Assembly: GCA_012514595.1 (NCBI GenBank)
Contig: JAAYZZ010000069.1
Location: 1 to 6,262, forward strand
Length of the DNA stretch: 6,262 nt
Direction: 5' to 3'
Source of the DNA: Elusimicrobiota bacterium
GTDB taxonomy: Bacteria; Omnitrophota; Gorgyraeia; Zapsychrales; Fredricksoniimonadaceae
Under the pieces are notes generated by a model, which was not told the DNA's origin, searched no databases, and was given only the letters and a program-made list of their open reading frames with translations. A program made the position numbers and the translations under genes. Shown one piece after another: positions 1 to 5,965 of this stretch (the first letter of the stretch is position 1; each line of letters opens with the position of its first letter).

Positions 1-3000
1 CGTCCGAATGGGTCAAGGATGGTCTGCCGAACAGTCCCCCGGGGGTCTGTCGTCCGGAATGGAGCGCCCCAGGGGGCTTCTTGGGGCGATATCGAGGAAC
101 TCCCGACCCCCACATGATCGATTTTTGTCTCATGACCCAGCGCGTTTGTCCGGAAGATGGGAAAAAGGCCAAAGACCGGGTCGCGAGTGACCCGGTCCTT
201 CTCACCCACCGCGTCCTGCGCGGAAACAGGTTGGCCGAAAATATCGTAGGCCATCTCTTCCCGGACCGTTTCGTGAACCTCGCCGGTGACATTCAGGACC
301 TCCTGGGATGTCAAAAGCCCTTTGTCAGGGGTCTCTCCAGGCGTTCCTCCGTCGTATCCGAACCAGACCTCCGCAAGCGTCCGGCCGTTCTGGTCTTTGA
401 GGCTCTCGTGAGCGGGGAGTCCGAGGAGCCATTTCAGGGGATTGTTGGCATATTCGGTCGTCTTTACCAGAAGATCATCTCCCGTATCCTCTCCGTTCTG
501 GGGGTCGACCTCGCCCAGGTCCCGCTCCTCAAGAAGAAGGCCGGTCAAGGGATCATATGAGAATTCGCGGCGGGTTCTGGACCTCGCCCCATCCTCATCG
601 ATCAGTGTGGTCTCCTCCCGGCTCACGACAGGGATCCCGACCGAAAGAGCGTTCTGCAAAGGCCGCAAGACATCCCATATCATGAGCGATTCTTTGCCCA
701 GACGGTTGGAGGCATCGAAAGTCCCCTGATAAAAGACCCGGCCCTTTCTATGGAAGTCCTGATGATATTTAAAAAGATCATAATTCCCAAGGGGGCCGAC
801 GGCTCTCGACTCCGCGAATCCGAGAAAAGACCGCTCGAGCGGGTCCCAGAGGCCCTTTTTATAATCATAACTTGTGACATAACGGTCCCCCTGTGCCGTC
901 GAGAGCGTCTCTTCGACGACAACGGGGAAAGAGACGGGCATTTTAGTCTCGGCGATATCGGGAGTGTACTTGTAACGGAAACGGACCTCGCCGCCTGAAA
1001 GATTCTTGAGGGCCCGCAAAAGATCGGGAACGCCACTGCGAGAATAGAGAACAGTATCTTTTCCATCGGTAGAGAGAATGCTCGCATAGATGTCCGTGGC
1101 CCCGTCTCCGTTCATGTCCGCGAACTGGAAGAATTTCTTCTCTGCGGCCATCAATAGCGGGATGGCGACGGTCCCTTCCCTGAAAATACCCCGCGGGTCC
1201 CAGGAACGATATTGAAAAGCTCCGGACTCTTTTTCAAAATAGGCAATATCTGTCCGCCCGTCATCGTTAAGGTCTGTAAAGAGGATGTCCTTTCCTGCGG
1301 CGAACCCTTCGAGTTTCTCCAGGGCCCGACTGGCCGAGAACCCGAGAAGGTTGAGCTGATAGGACAATGTTCCGCTCTCCTTCTTGAAAAAGACCACGTC
1401 GCTGAGACCGTCCCCGTTCAGGTCCGGAAATGACGGGCTCTGAAAACCGGTCCCCGGCTCCAGACGAACGGATCCCCCCTCACGAAAACCAGCCGCCCTG
1501 TTGAGAAATATCCGCAAGATAAAGGCATCCCCCTCTTTTCGAACATTCAAGAGATCGCTCCGTCCGTCGCCGTTGATGTCTGCCAGGGAAACGTTCCCGG
1601 TTCTGGCCATGGCATTGAGGATCGTCTGAGGTTGGCCGAAGGATGCCACTTTAGATACCATGACCGAGATGTCCCCGGACAGGTTGTCTACGAGCACAAT
1701 GTCCGCCAGGCCGTCCGAATTGATGTCCCCCGGGAAGACCTGTTGGGAGGCGGCGATCCCCTGGGCCCAAGTGGACGCTTCTTCAAAAGACTGCCCTCGA
1801 GAAAGGCTGACCTGGATCCTTCCTTCATATTGTCCGCCGAGATCGGCCCGGCCGTCGCCATTGAAATCCGCAACAAGGATCGGCATCACGCCCAGCGAGT
1901 ATCCGATACTGTTCGTTCTCGGAATAAAATCACCCATCTCGACCTTCCAGCTTCCCGTCCCCTGGATGAGGAAGGCCACACTGTTCTGCCCCTGGGAAAG
2001 CGGCCATCTCTGGGGATCGGCGATCTTTTTTCCATTGATAAAGACCTCGGCCTGGGCATTTGAGAGCTGCAGGGGAACGGGGATCTCCCGGGCAGTATCA
2101 ACAAAGAGGTAGCTGGACAACAGGCACGACGCGCTCGATGTTCCTCTGACCTCGAAGATCCTGCTGGGCCAGAGTCTCCAAAAGACGGTCTTTCCGTTCT
2201 GTGTCCATGAGCTGGAGGTCATGGCCAAGAGCGGCTGATCTATGGGGACCTCACCTTTTTCTCCGATCCTGAACCCCCATAGGGATCCGTCCGGAACGGG
2301 TCTCGTGAGGGGGATCGCCGAGAAAGTTCCCTTCTCATCGTCGTGTTCAAAGGAGAGCCAGGTCCGTGATGCCGCGCCATCGGCACCGACCTCGTCAATC
2401 TTCTTGAGCAGGCTCCGTCCTGTTCTGGGACTTGTTGTGTAGGCGAAAGCATAGGCCCTGATCAAATGCCCTTGACCAAGGATCTCGATGCGTTTCAGGC
2501 ATGATTTTCTCTCGACGGGAAATCCAGGCCTGTGATCGGAGGAGGGGTCTGGACGCTCCCCCATCCGGAGCCGAGCTTGATAGGCAAAATTCAAAGGCTC
2601 CTGAAGGTCAGCCGTATCAGGGTCAAGTCCGGCCTTAAGGACATAACGCACATCAATATCCCCGCCGGAGAGGTTCTCGATTACGATGATGTTCCCGTGG
2701 ACGTCCCTCACGCGCTCCATCTTCCAGGAGAATGTCCCTGTCGCATTTTTGGCCCTCCCGGCATCCGTGATCCCGAACCGATACTGTGTGCCGGAAGGGT
2801 CGATCACTGTCCAGGAATTGTCAGGGGCGTGCACCGCCTTGAGGAGACGCCCATCAATGCGAGGGCGATATTCGTTCTCCGATATGGGAACAAGTTCATG
2901 CGTCTCGCCCGGGAGATGAAGAATGAAAAGGTCATCATTCGTGTAAGAAGGCGGTCCGAATTTTGTTGACCGTTCGATCTTCCCCAGCTGAAGATCCCAC

Positions 3001-3272
3001 CCTGTTGCCAGCAATCCCTCGATGGAAGGGGTGTGTTCCAGGGAGATCTGCGGTGTCAGTCCGCCCCTTCCCCGCGGGAGCGGAACAGGAATGCTCATTC
3101 GAAGGGCGCCCGAGGAGCTGTCGACAGAGAAGGTGTTCCGGAATGATTCTCCGGAGGGGAACCCAGAGGGAAGGCTGGTACTTGCAGCCAATCCGCGGGA
3201 GGTGGAAGAACAGCAGATGAGGAAAGAAAGGACGATTGAAAGGATCTTGCGGGTCGCAATAGTACTGGACAT
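1..3272 (-). CDS. Exported SpvB/TcdB-like Rhs-repeat giant protein, C-terminus outside window
   Basis: Open frame of 1090 codons from ATG 3272 to the left edge without a stop. SD AGGAGG (3281-3286) lies 8 nt before the ATG. Residues 1-30 form a Sec signal peptide (R8-K9, hydrophobic 10-21, cleavage near A29/A30). Residues about 50-330 match the SpvB N-terminal domain, with signatures PRGRGGLTPQISL (66-78) and GLLATGWDL (86-94). Residues about 330-448 look like a beta-sandwich insertion (FINGKK 411-416). Six DxNxDGxxD calcium loops start at D469, D516, D565, D617, D667 and D719, about 50 residues apart, as in FG-GAP/VCBS propellers. VPDLL...LSGG...YKY (748-769) followed by ...DPLERSFLGF matches the TcdB middle region. 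The end (NALG, TDPRG, DPFGR) is the start of Rhs/YD repeats. By family knowledge this builds a hollow Rhs/TcB-type shell, often enclosing a C-terminal toxin. Whether a toxin exists here cannot be seen. It is the last visible gene of the operon. Confidence 0.93.
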   Translation of the reverse strand, partial: MSSTIATRKILSIVLSFLICCSSTSRGLAASTSLPSGFPSGESFRNTFSVDSSSGALRMSIPVPLPRGRGGLTPQISLEHTPSIEGLLATGWDLQLGKIERSTKFGPPSYTNDDLFILHLPGETHELVPISENEYRPRIDGRLLKAVHAPDNSWTVIDPSGTQYRFGITDAGRAKNATGTFSWKMERVRDVHGNIIVIENLSGGDIDVRYVLKAGLDPDTADLQEPLNFAYQARLRMGERPDPSSDHRPGFPVERKSCLKRIEILGQGHLIRAYAFAYTTSPRTGRSLLKKIDEVGADGAASRTWLSFEHDDEKGTFSAIPLTRPVPDGSLWGFRIGEKGEVPIDQPLLAMTSSSWTQNGKTVFWRLWPSRIFEVRGTSSASCLLSSYLFVDTAREIPVPLQLSNAQAEVFINGKKIADPQRWPLSQGQNSVAFLIQGTGSWKVEMGDFIPRTNSIGYSLGVMPILVADFNGDGRADLGGQYEGRIQVSLSRGQSFEEASTWAQGIAASQQVFPGDINSDGLADIVLVDNLSGDISVMVSKVASFGQPQTILNAMARTGNVSLADINGDGRSDLLNVRKEGDAFILRIFLNRAAGFREGGSVRLEPGTGFQSPSFPDLNGDGLSDVVFFKKESGTLSYQLNLLGFSASRALEKLEGFAAGKDILFTDLNDDGRTDIAYFEKESGAFQYRSWDPRGIFREGTVAIPLLMAAEKKFFQFADMNGDGATDIYASILSTDGKDTVLYSRSGVPDLLRALKNLSGGEVRFRYKYTPDIAETKMPVSFPVVVEETLSTAQGDRYVTSYDYKKGLWDPLERSFLGFAESRAVGPLGNYDLFKYHQDFHRKGRVFYQGTFDASNRLGKESLMIWDVLRPLQNALSVGIPVVSREETTLIDEDGARSRTRREFSYDPLTGLLLEERDLGEVDPQNGEDTGDDLLVKTTEYANNPLKWLLGLPAHESLKDQNGRTLAEVWFGYDGGTPGETPDKGLLTSQEVLNVTGEVHETVREEMAYDIFGQPVSAQDAVGEKDRVTRDPVFGLFPIFRTNALGHETKIDHVGVGSSSISPQEAPWGAPFRTTDPRGTVRQTILDPFG

Positions 3273-3395
3273 GGGGTCCCCCTCCTGTCTAAAAAGAAAA
3301 GGGGCGTTCGACGTTTTTACACGTTCCTCCAGTTCCGCCCCCCAGACCTTCCCCGTCTTCCGGGAAAGGCGCGTTACCGGACGAACGCCCCTTTG
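3273..3395 (-). promoter_or_regulatory. Structured leader with terminator-like closing stem before the Rhs gene
   Basis: Read on the minus strand, a 13-bp perfect stem pairs 3382-3394 with 3298-3310 (GGGGCGTTCG / CGAACGCCCC core plus three A-T pairs) and encloses 71 nt. Inside, CCGGT (3376-3380) can pair with ACTGG (3329-3333, including one G-U), CCTTTCCC (3362-3369) with GGGGAAGG (3347-3354) around a 7-nt loop, and ACGT (3321-3324) with ACGT (3311-3314). The result is a multi-branched fold. The closing stem is followed at once by TTTTCTTTTT (3300-3291) and then by the Rhs gene's SD. This is the geometry of an attenuator or riboswitch expression platform. I do not recognise a known riboswitch consensus. 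It could instead be an unusually long-looped terminator of the upstream genes. Confidence 0.6.
3291..3310 (-). terminator. Intrinsic terminator 3' arm and U-tract
   Basis: The 3' arm of the 13-bp stem runs into ten bases of which nine are T on the minus strand (3300-3291). The 5' arm is at 3382-3394. It would end transcripts coming from spoVG. Only 18 nt separate the U-tract from the Rhs ATG, so the terminator lies inside the mRNA leader of the next gene. The 71-nt loop is much longer than in a standard terminator, which lowers certainty unless the inner helices form. Confidence 0.55.
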
Positions 3396-3408
3396 ATATC
3401 TTTATGTT

Positions 3409-3675
3409 CTACTCGGGCTCTCCCTGGTAGTGGGCCAGGACCGCAGAGGACATCTTTTCGTGAAGACGGGCATCCTTCATCACGACCTGGTCATACCACT
3501 TGTTATCCTTGCCCTGTTCCCGGGGCAGGCAGACAAAGAGCCCTTTCTTCCCGGAGATGACCCGAACGCCGCGGATCACAAGGGCATCGTTGACAGACAG
3601 GTCCGCGAAGGCCTTGAGGGTCCCCGCATCCTCCAACCGGAACATCCGGTCCACCTTGAACGTGATGGTCTCCAT
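3409..3675 (-). CDS. spoVG: SpoVG-family nucleic-acid-binding protein
   Basis: 88 residues, close to the usual 85-100 of SpoVG. The core matches the family: an N-terminal strand followed by a region on the pattern of 'RLKAIASV.LDD.FVV..IRVI.G..GLFV.MP', here AFADLSVNDALVIRGVRVI (about 23-41), then GKKGLFVCLPREQG (about 43-56), then a polar segment and a C-terminal helix. The family's ordinary Met-Pro-Ser is Leu-Pro-Arg here. SpoVG proteins bind DNA and RNA and act as regulators in Bacillus, Listeria, Staphylococcus and Borrelia; despite the name they do not imply sporulation. The start is supported by AGGAGAG (3681-3687), 5 nt before ATG. It lies between an exported small protein and the leader of the Rhs gene, so a role in controlling that leader is possible but is inference. 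Confidence 0.8.
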   Translation of the reverse strand: METITFKVDRMFRLEDAGTLKAFADLSVNDALVIRGVRVISGKKGLFVCLPREQGKDNKWYDQVVMKDARLHEKMSSAVLAHYQGEPE

Positions 3676-3688
3676 GATTTCTCTCCTG

Positions 3689-3721
3689 CCCGTCCCGGCC
3701 GGGCTATCCCGGCGGGACGGG
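3689..3721 (-). other. GC-rich stem-loop just before the spoVG ribosome-binding site
   Basis: CCCGTCCCG (3689-3697) pairs with CGGGACGGG (3713-3721), and CCGGG (3699-3703) with CCCGG (3708-3712), leaving a 4-base loop and one bulged base (3698): 14 GC-rich pairs. On the minus strand it ends one base before the spoVG SD, so it could stabilise or partition the mRNA between two cistrons. On the plus strand it is followed, after a few bases, by six T (3727-3732), so it could instead terminate antisense transcription. No plus-strand gene precedes it. Confidence 0.55.
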
Positions 3722-3730
3722 GTGCCTTTT

Positions 3731-3979
3731 TTACATTTCTTTTGCTGTGGCCGGTTCCCCTTCGGCCCTGGCTTTCAGGTAGCTCCTGGAAGGCTTGTAT
3801 CCCTTGGCCTCGGCCTCTTCCTTTGTCATCTTGACCGTCTCGCGGTCCTTGATGAACGGTGACTCGGCGTGATGGTAGACTTTCCCGGTCCTGGTCACGA
3901 AAACATCTTCCGCGAAGACCCGGGCCGCGTTCAGGGCTATCGCAAGCCCCATGATCATGATCAGCAACGTCCTTTTCAT
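3731..3979 (-). CDS. Small exported protein with a cysteine-less zinc-ribbon-like domain
   Basis: 82 residues. Residues 1-23 are a signal peptide (K2-R3, hydrophobic 5-16, cleavage after A23 in VFA-ED). The mature part VFVTRTGKVYHHAES...EEAEAKGYKPSRSYLKA (26-70) follows a small domain I know as 'V.vTktG.kYHr.gC..L......i.l.eA...Gy.PC..C.p', seen alone or at the end of exported nucleases and lipoproteins. At the three cysteine positions this protein has S40, S64 and Y67; H36 is kept. It probably no longer binds zinc in the usual way. The SD AGGAGG (3985-3990) lies within the last codons of the upstream gene and the ATG begins 1 nt after that gene's TGA, so translation is probably coupled. The function is unknown. 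The fold assignment rests on pattern memory. Confidence 0.82.
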   Translation of the reverse strand: MKRTLLIMIMGLAIALNAARVFAEDVFVTRTGKVYHHAESPFIKDRETVKMTKEEAEAKGYKPSRSYLKARAEGEPATAKEM

Positions 3980-3980
3980 C

Positions 3981-5555
3981 TCATCCTCCTTTGTTTGTTT
4001 TGGACACGTTCCTTATCCGACGTGAGAAGTCTCCTCCCGTATAGGCATCGATGAGGGCGGTCAGTTCATCGACCCGCATGGCGACGGCCATTTGCTCGCC
4101 CTCATTCGGATACTGACAGGCCAGGCCTTCGATCTGCAGGCGTCGACGTTCGAAAAAGAGGCGGGTCACCTGGTCAAGGATATCCTCGCGAAGTTCGACC
4201 ATCAGTTTTGACCGGGAATCGATCGCGGTCTGGTCGCTGCTGAAGACAAGATCGGCCAGGTCCCAGGAGACCGAGACGTCCCAGTCGTGATAATGTTCCC
4301 CTTTCAAGAGATTGTCGGGACTTGCACCTGTGTCCCAGTGGTAGCGTTCTGTGTTGACCCTGTCTACACCGACGGATATGTCAGGAAGGAGCGCCTTCAG
4401 ACGCGCCTGACGTTTCCAGGCCTCGATCTTTGACCTGTCCATATCTGCATAGCGAATGGCCATGGCCTGGGCCTCTGAAATGGAAGGCTCGTTTGAGAAT
4501 TCATCCTGATATCGGGCATACGCGCGGAACTCGCAGAGGGCCGGCACGCTGCGTCCCGCAAGAGAGGAAAGGACTGTCTTGTTGGCCCCCTGCAATCTAA
4601 AAAGCGACTCCCCTGCGGCCAACAGATCCCCGTGGGATGTCACAAGAAGTGTCTGTACAGATCCCGACAACCCTTCCCTTTCAGAAAGCCATTCTCCGTC
4701 AATATGACAGAAAACCCCCGGGGCTCCTCCCAGACAGGGGATGGGATCTGCGTTATCGGAAGGGATGAGGGCCAGGGACCTGATATCTGAAATAGGGATT
4801 CCGTCGGATGGATAATGCCTCCACCCATTCAGGCCTGGAGCGCTCTTGTAGAACCCATTGTCCGTGGCGAGATAGATCGTGTCCCCAAAGATCTCGAGCG
4901 CCCTGATCGGCATTTGAGGCGAGGCCTCGTCACTCTCATCTAAAAGCACTTCTTCCTCTTCATCAAAAGGCGCCTCAAAGATGACGCGGGAGGCCCAGGA
5001 GTCGGGTTCGAGAAGATAGACCTTGTTTCTTCCGACAGCCACAGCCCCCTGCGGATGGGAGCGAAGCATGCGGATCGGCCCCCTTCCGATATCGCCGGAT
5101 ACCCTCTTCACTTGAAGGGACCGGGGATCAACAAGACGCAAGCCGTCACCTGTTCCGGCCAGGAGGCGATCTCCCTGTTTTAAAAGGGCCTGGACATCTT
5201 TTAATGGAATGCCTTCTTTCCAGGAGCGGCCCCCGTCGGAGCTGATCCGAATCCCCTCCTCTGTTGCTGCCCAGACAGCTCCCTTTTCAAAGAGGAGGTC
5301 GGTAACGGGATCCCGCAAAAGAACGGGCACGCTCGATGACGATCTTTTTTCTTTCAAAGATATAAAAGACAATCCCTTCTCGGACAAAAGAAAGAGCCCT
5401 TCCCCGTCTTTCTCAATGATCCTTTCGATCCGCCCGCCCAGGGTTCCCAAAGGAACCCCTCTCCATCGGGCCGTCTCTGCGGCTTCCGCTGAGCGAAGAA
5501 CAAAGGTCCGGACCAGAAGGAAAAGGATGGCAAGAGAGAGGCTAATCTTTTTCAT
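3981..5555 (-). CDS. Exported beta-propeller protein with conserved C-terminal envelope-type domain
   Basis: 524 residues. Signal peptide 1-25 (K2-K3, hydrophobic 6-15, AEA before A26). Residues about 35-335 show repeated propeller blades: 'GLFLLSEKGLSFI', 'VWAATEEGIRISSDGGRSW' with an Asp-box (105-112), 'LLAGTGDGLRLVD', 'IYLATDNGFYKS' and 'LLAAGESLFRL'. This resembles two-component-regulator/YCF48-type propellers. An acidic stretch (198-210, DEEEEVLLDESDE) interrupts one blade. The C-terminal part (354-524) has a helix with 'IEAWKRQARLKALLPDISVGVDR' (377-399), WDVSVSWDLADLVFS (425-439), a long charged helix (448-476) and 'RVDELTALIDAYTGG' (494-508). That order recalls half of a TolC-type outer-membrane factor repeat (resemblance only). 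The ATG overlaps the upstream gene by 14 nt and has no good SD, implying translational coupling. Role unknown: envelope assembly or display of the downstream Rhs protein is an inference. Confidence 0.85.
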   Translation of the reverse strand: MKKISLSLAILFLLVRTFVLRSAEAAETARWRGVPLGTLGGRIERIIEKDGEGLFLLSEKGLSFISLKEKRSSSSVPVLLRDPVTDLLFEKGAVWAATEEGIRISSDGGRSWKEGIPLKDVQALLKQGDRLLAGTGDGLRLVDPRSLQVKRVSGDIGRGPIRMLRSHPQGAVAVGRNKVYLLEPDSWASRVIFEAPFDEEEEVLLDESDEASPQMPIRALEIFGDTIYLATDNGFYKSAPGLNGWRHYPSDGIPISDIRSLALIPSDNADPIPCLGGAPGVFCHIDGEWLSEREGLSGSVQTLLVTSHGDLLAAGESLFRLQGANKTVLSSLAGRSVPALCEFRAYARYQDEFSNEPSISEAQAMAIRYADMDRSKIEAWKRQARLKALLPDISVGVDRVNTERYHWDTGASPDNLLKGEHYHDWDVSVSWDLADLVFSSDQTAIDSRSKLMVELREDILDQVTRLFFERRRLQIEGLACQYPNEGEQMAVAMRVDELTALIDAYTGGDFSRRIRNVSKTNKGG

Positions 5556-5760
5556 AGCGGATCACAGTTTCGTAAAGAGCTGAGAGGGCCTTGTCGCGAA
5601 GAACAAGGTCGATCTCCGTCGGGATCTCGGGATGGTGTTCTTTGATGAGGATGGTGTAGGCATCGAGGAATTCCGACATCGCCTCAAGACCGAGGGCGTC
5701 TCGCATATGACGCAAGAGCAAAAGGACGGTCGCGATGGAAACGGATCTCGGATCAGGCAT
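5542..5760 (-). CDS. 72-residue protein of unknown function, first gene of the operon
   Basis: Mostly helical by composition, with a hydrophobic segment SIATVLLLLRHM (8-19) that looks like a buried amphipathic helix rather than an export signal, then acidic and leucine-rich helices ending in YETVIRYEKD. There are no cysteines. I do not recognise the family. The start has a strong purine-rich SD (AGGGAGGGG, 5763-5771), and the frame ends 14 nt inside the next gene, which lacks its own SD, so it is a credible coding gene. It lies about 60 nt downstream of a strong predicted promoter. It is the only operon member besides SpoVG predicted to stay in the cytoplasm. Confidence 0.7.
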   Translation of the reverse strand: MPDPRSVSIATVLLLLRHMRDALGLEAMSEFLDAYTILIKEHHPEIPTEIDLVLRDKALSALYETVIRYEKD

Positions 5761-5762
5761 GG

Positions 5763-5790
5763 CCCCTCCCTGCGGGTTTTTCCGGAGGGG
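5763..5790 (-). promoter_or_regulatory. Hairpin covering the SD of the first operon gene
   Basis: CCCCTCC (minus strand, 5790-5784) can pair perfectly with GGAGGGG (5769-5763) around a 14-nt loop. The second arm contains the SD of the 72-residue gene, so the stem would block ribosome entry when formed. It lies well inside the predicted transcript, so an RNA hairpin is plausible. Confidence 0.45.
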
Positions 5791-5827
5791 GTCCGGCAGG
5801 ATTTGACGTTACATCAAACCGGAGGGA

Positions 5828-5856
5828 AAGATAACATCCTTCTTGAGGGATGTCAA
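5828..5856 (-). promoter_or_regulatory. Sigma70-like promoter of the five-gene operon
   Basis: On the minus strand, a perfect -35 TTGACA (5856-5851) is followed after exactly 17 nt by TATCTT (5833-5828; four of six consensus bases). Transcription would start near 5821, giving a leader of about 60 nt to the ATG at 5760. The inverted repeat TAACATCC/GGATGTCA (5832-5855) fills the spacer and touches both elements, so a bound regulator would compete with RNA polymerase. Confidence 0.65.
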
Positions 5857-5937
5857 GCCGTCGGGAGGAAAAAGATCAAAAAAGTTGTGGCCTCAACAAT
5901 AAAAGATGTTGATTTTTAGTTAAATTGATGTTAGGCT

Positions 5938-5960
5938 CCTCCTGTTGGAAACACAGGAGG
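5938..5960 (+). promoter_or_regulatory. Inverted repeat covering the SD of the XRE gene
   Basis: CCTCCTGT (5938-5945) and ACAGGAGG (5953-5960) are perfect 8-bp arms around a 7-nt loop. The right arm carries the AGGAGG ribosome-binding site, 5 nt before the ATG at 5966. It may be an RNA hairpin limiting translation. If transcription starts inside the left arm, as the weak promoter would suggest, it can only act as a DNA operator for autoregulation. Confidence 0.5.
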
Positions 5961-5965
5961 TCCCC

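Larger units (their letters stand above)
5761..5965. promoter_or_regulatory. Divergent control region with GATGT-core motifs
   Basis: This 205-bp spacer between the operon and the divergent regulator has five GATGT cores on either strand: 5809-5816 (reverse), 5832-5839 (reverse), 5848-5855, 5904-5911 and 5926-5933. About 0.4 would be expected by chance for a 5-mer in this length. Three palindromes are visible: TTTGA/TCAAA arms at 5802-5818, TAACATCC/GGATGTCA at 5832-5855, and GTTG...CAAC at 5884-5897 with one mismatched pair. They are good operator candidates for the adjacent XRE protein. A weak plus-strand promoter for the regulator may be TTGATT (5909-5914) with TAGGCT (5932-5937), 17 nt apart; this part is uncertain. 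Confidence 0.5.

Noticed and set aside
81..560. Plus-strand ORF of 159 codons opposite the Rhs gene
   Set aside because: No SD, no recognisable family, and it lies wholly against a frame with clear Rhs/YD sequence.
1632..2112. Overlapping plus-strand ORFs of 143 and 150 codons
   Set aside because: Antisense shadows of the FG-GAP region; long only because that codon usage avoids stops on the opposite strand.
2532..2969. Plus-strand ORF of 145 codons
   Set aside because: Mirror of the SpvB domain, whose signatures are on the minus strand.
1..3272. Lipoprotein signal in the SpvB-Rhs protein (C20-C21)
   Set aside because: The residues before the cysteines do not fit a lipobox; the Ala-rich cleavage near A29/A30 fits better.
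3298..3394. Integron attC site
   Set aside because: The inverted repeat lacks the RYYYAAC and GTTRRRY core sites at its ends, and no integrase or cassette structure is present.
3273..3395. Known riboswitch classes (c-di-GMP-I, guanidine, fluoride, mini-ykkC)
   Set aside because: None of the conserved stretches I know for these is present; left as an unclassified structured leader.
3409..3675. Evidence of a spore-forming Firmicute from SpoVG
   Set aside because: SpoVG is widespread in non-sporulating and diderm bacteria, and the exported outer-membrane-like neighbours argue against it.
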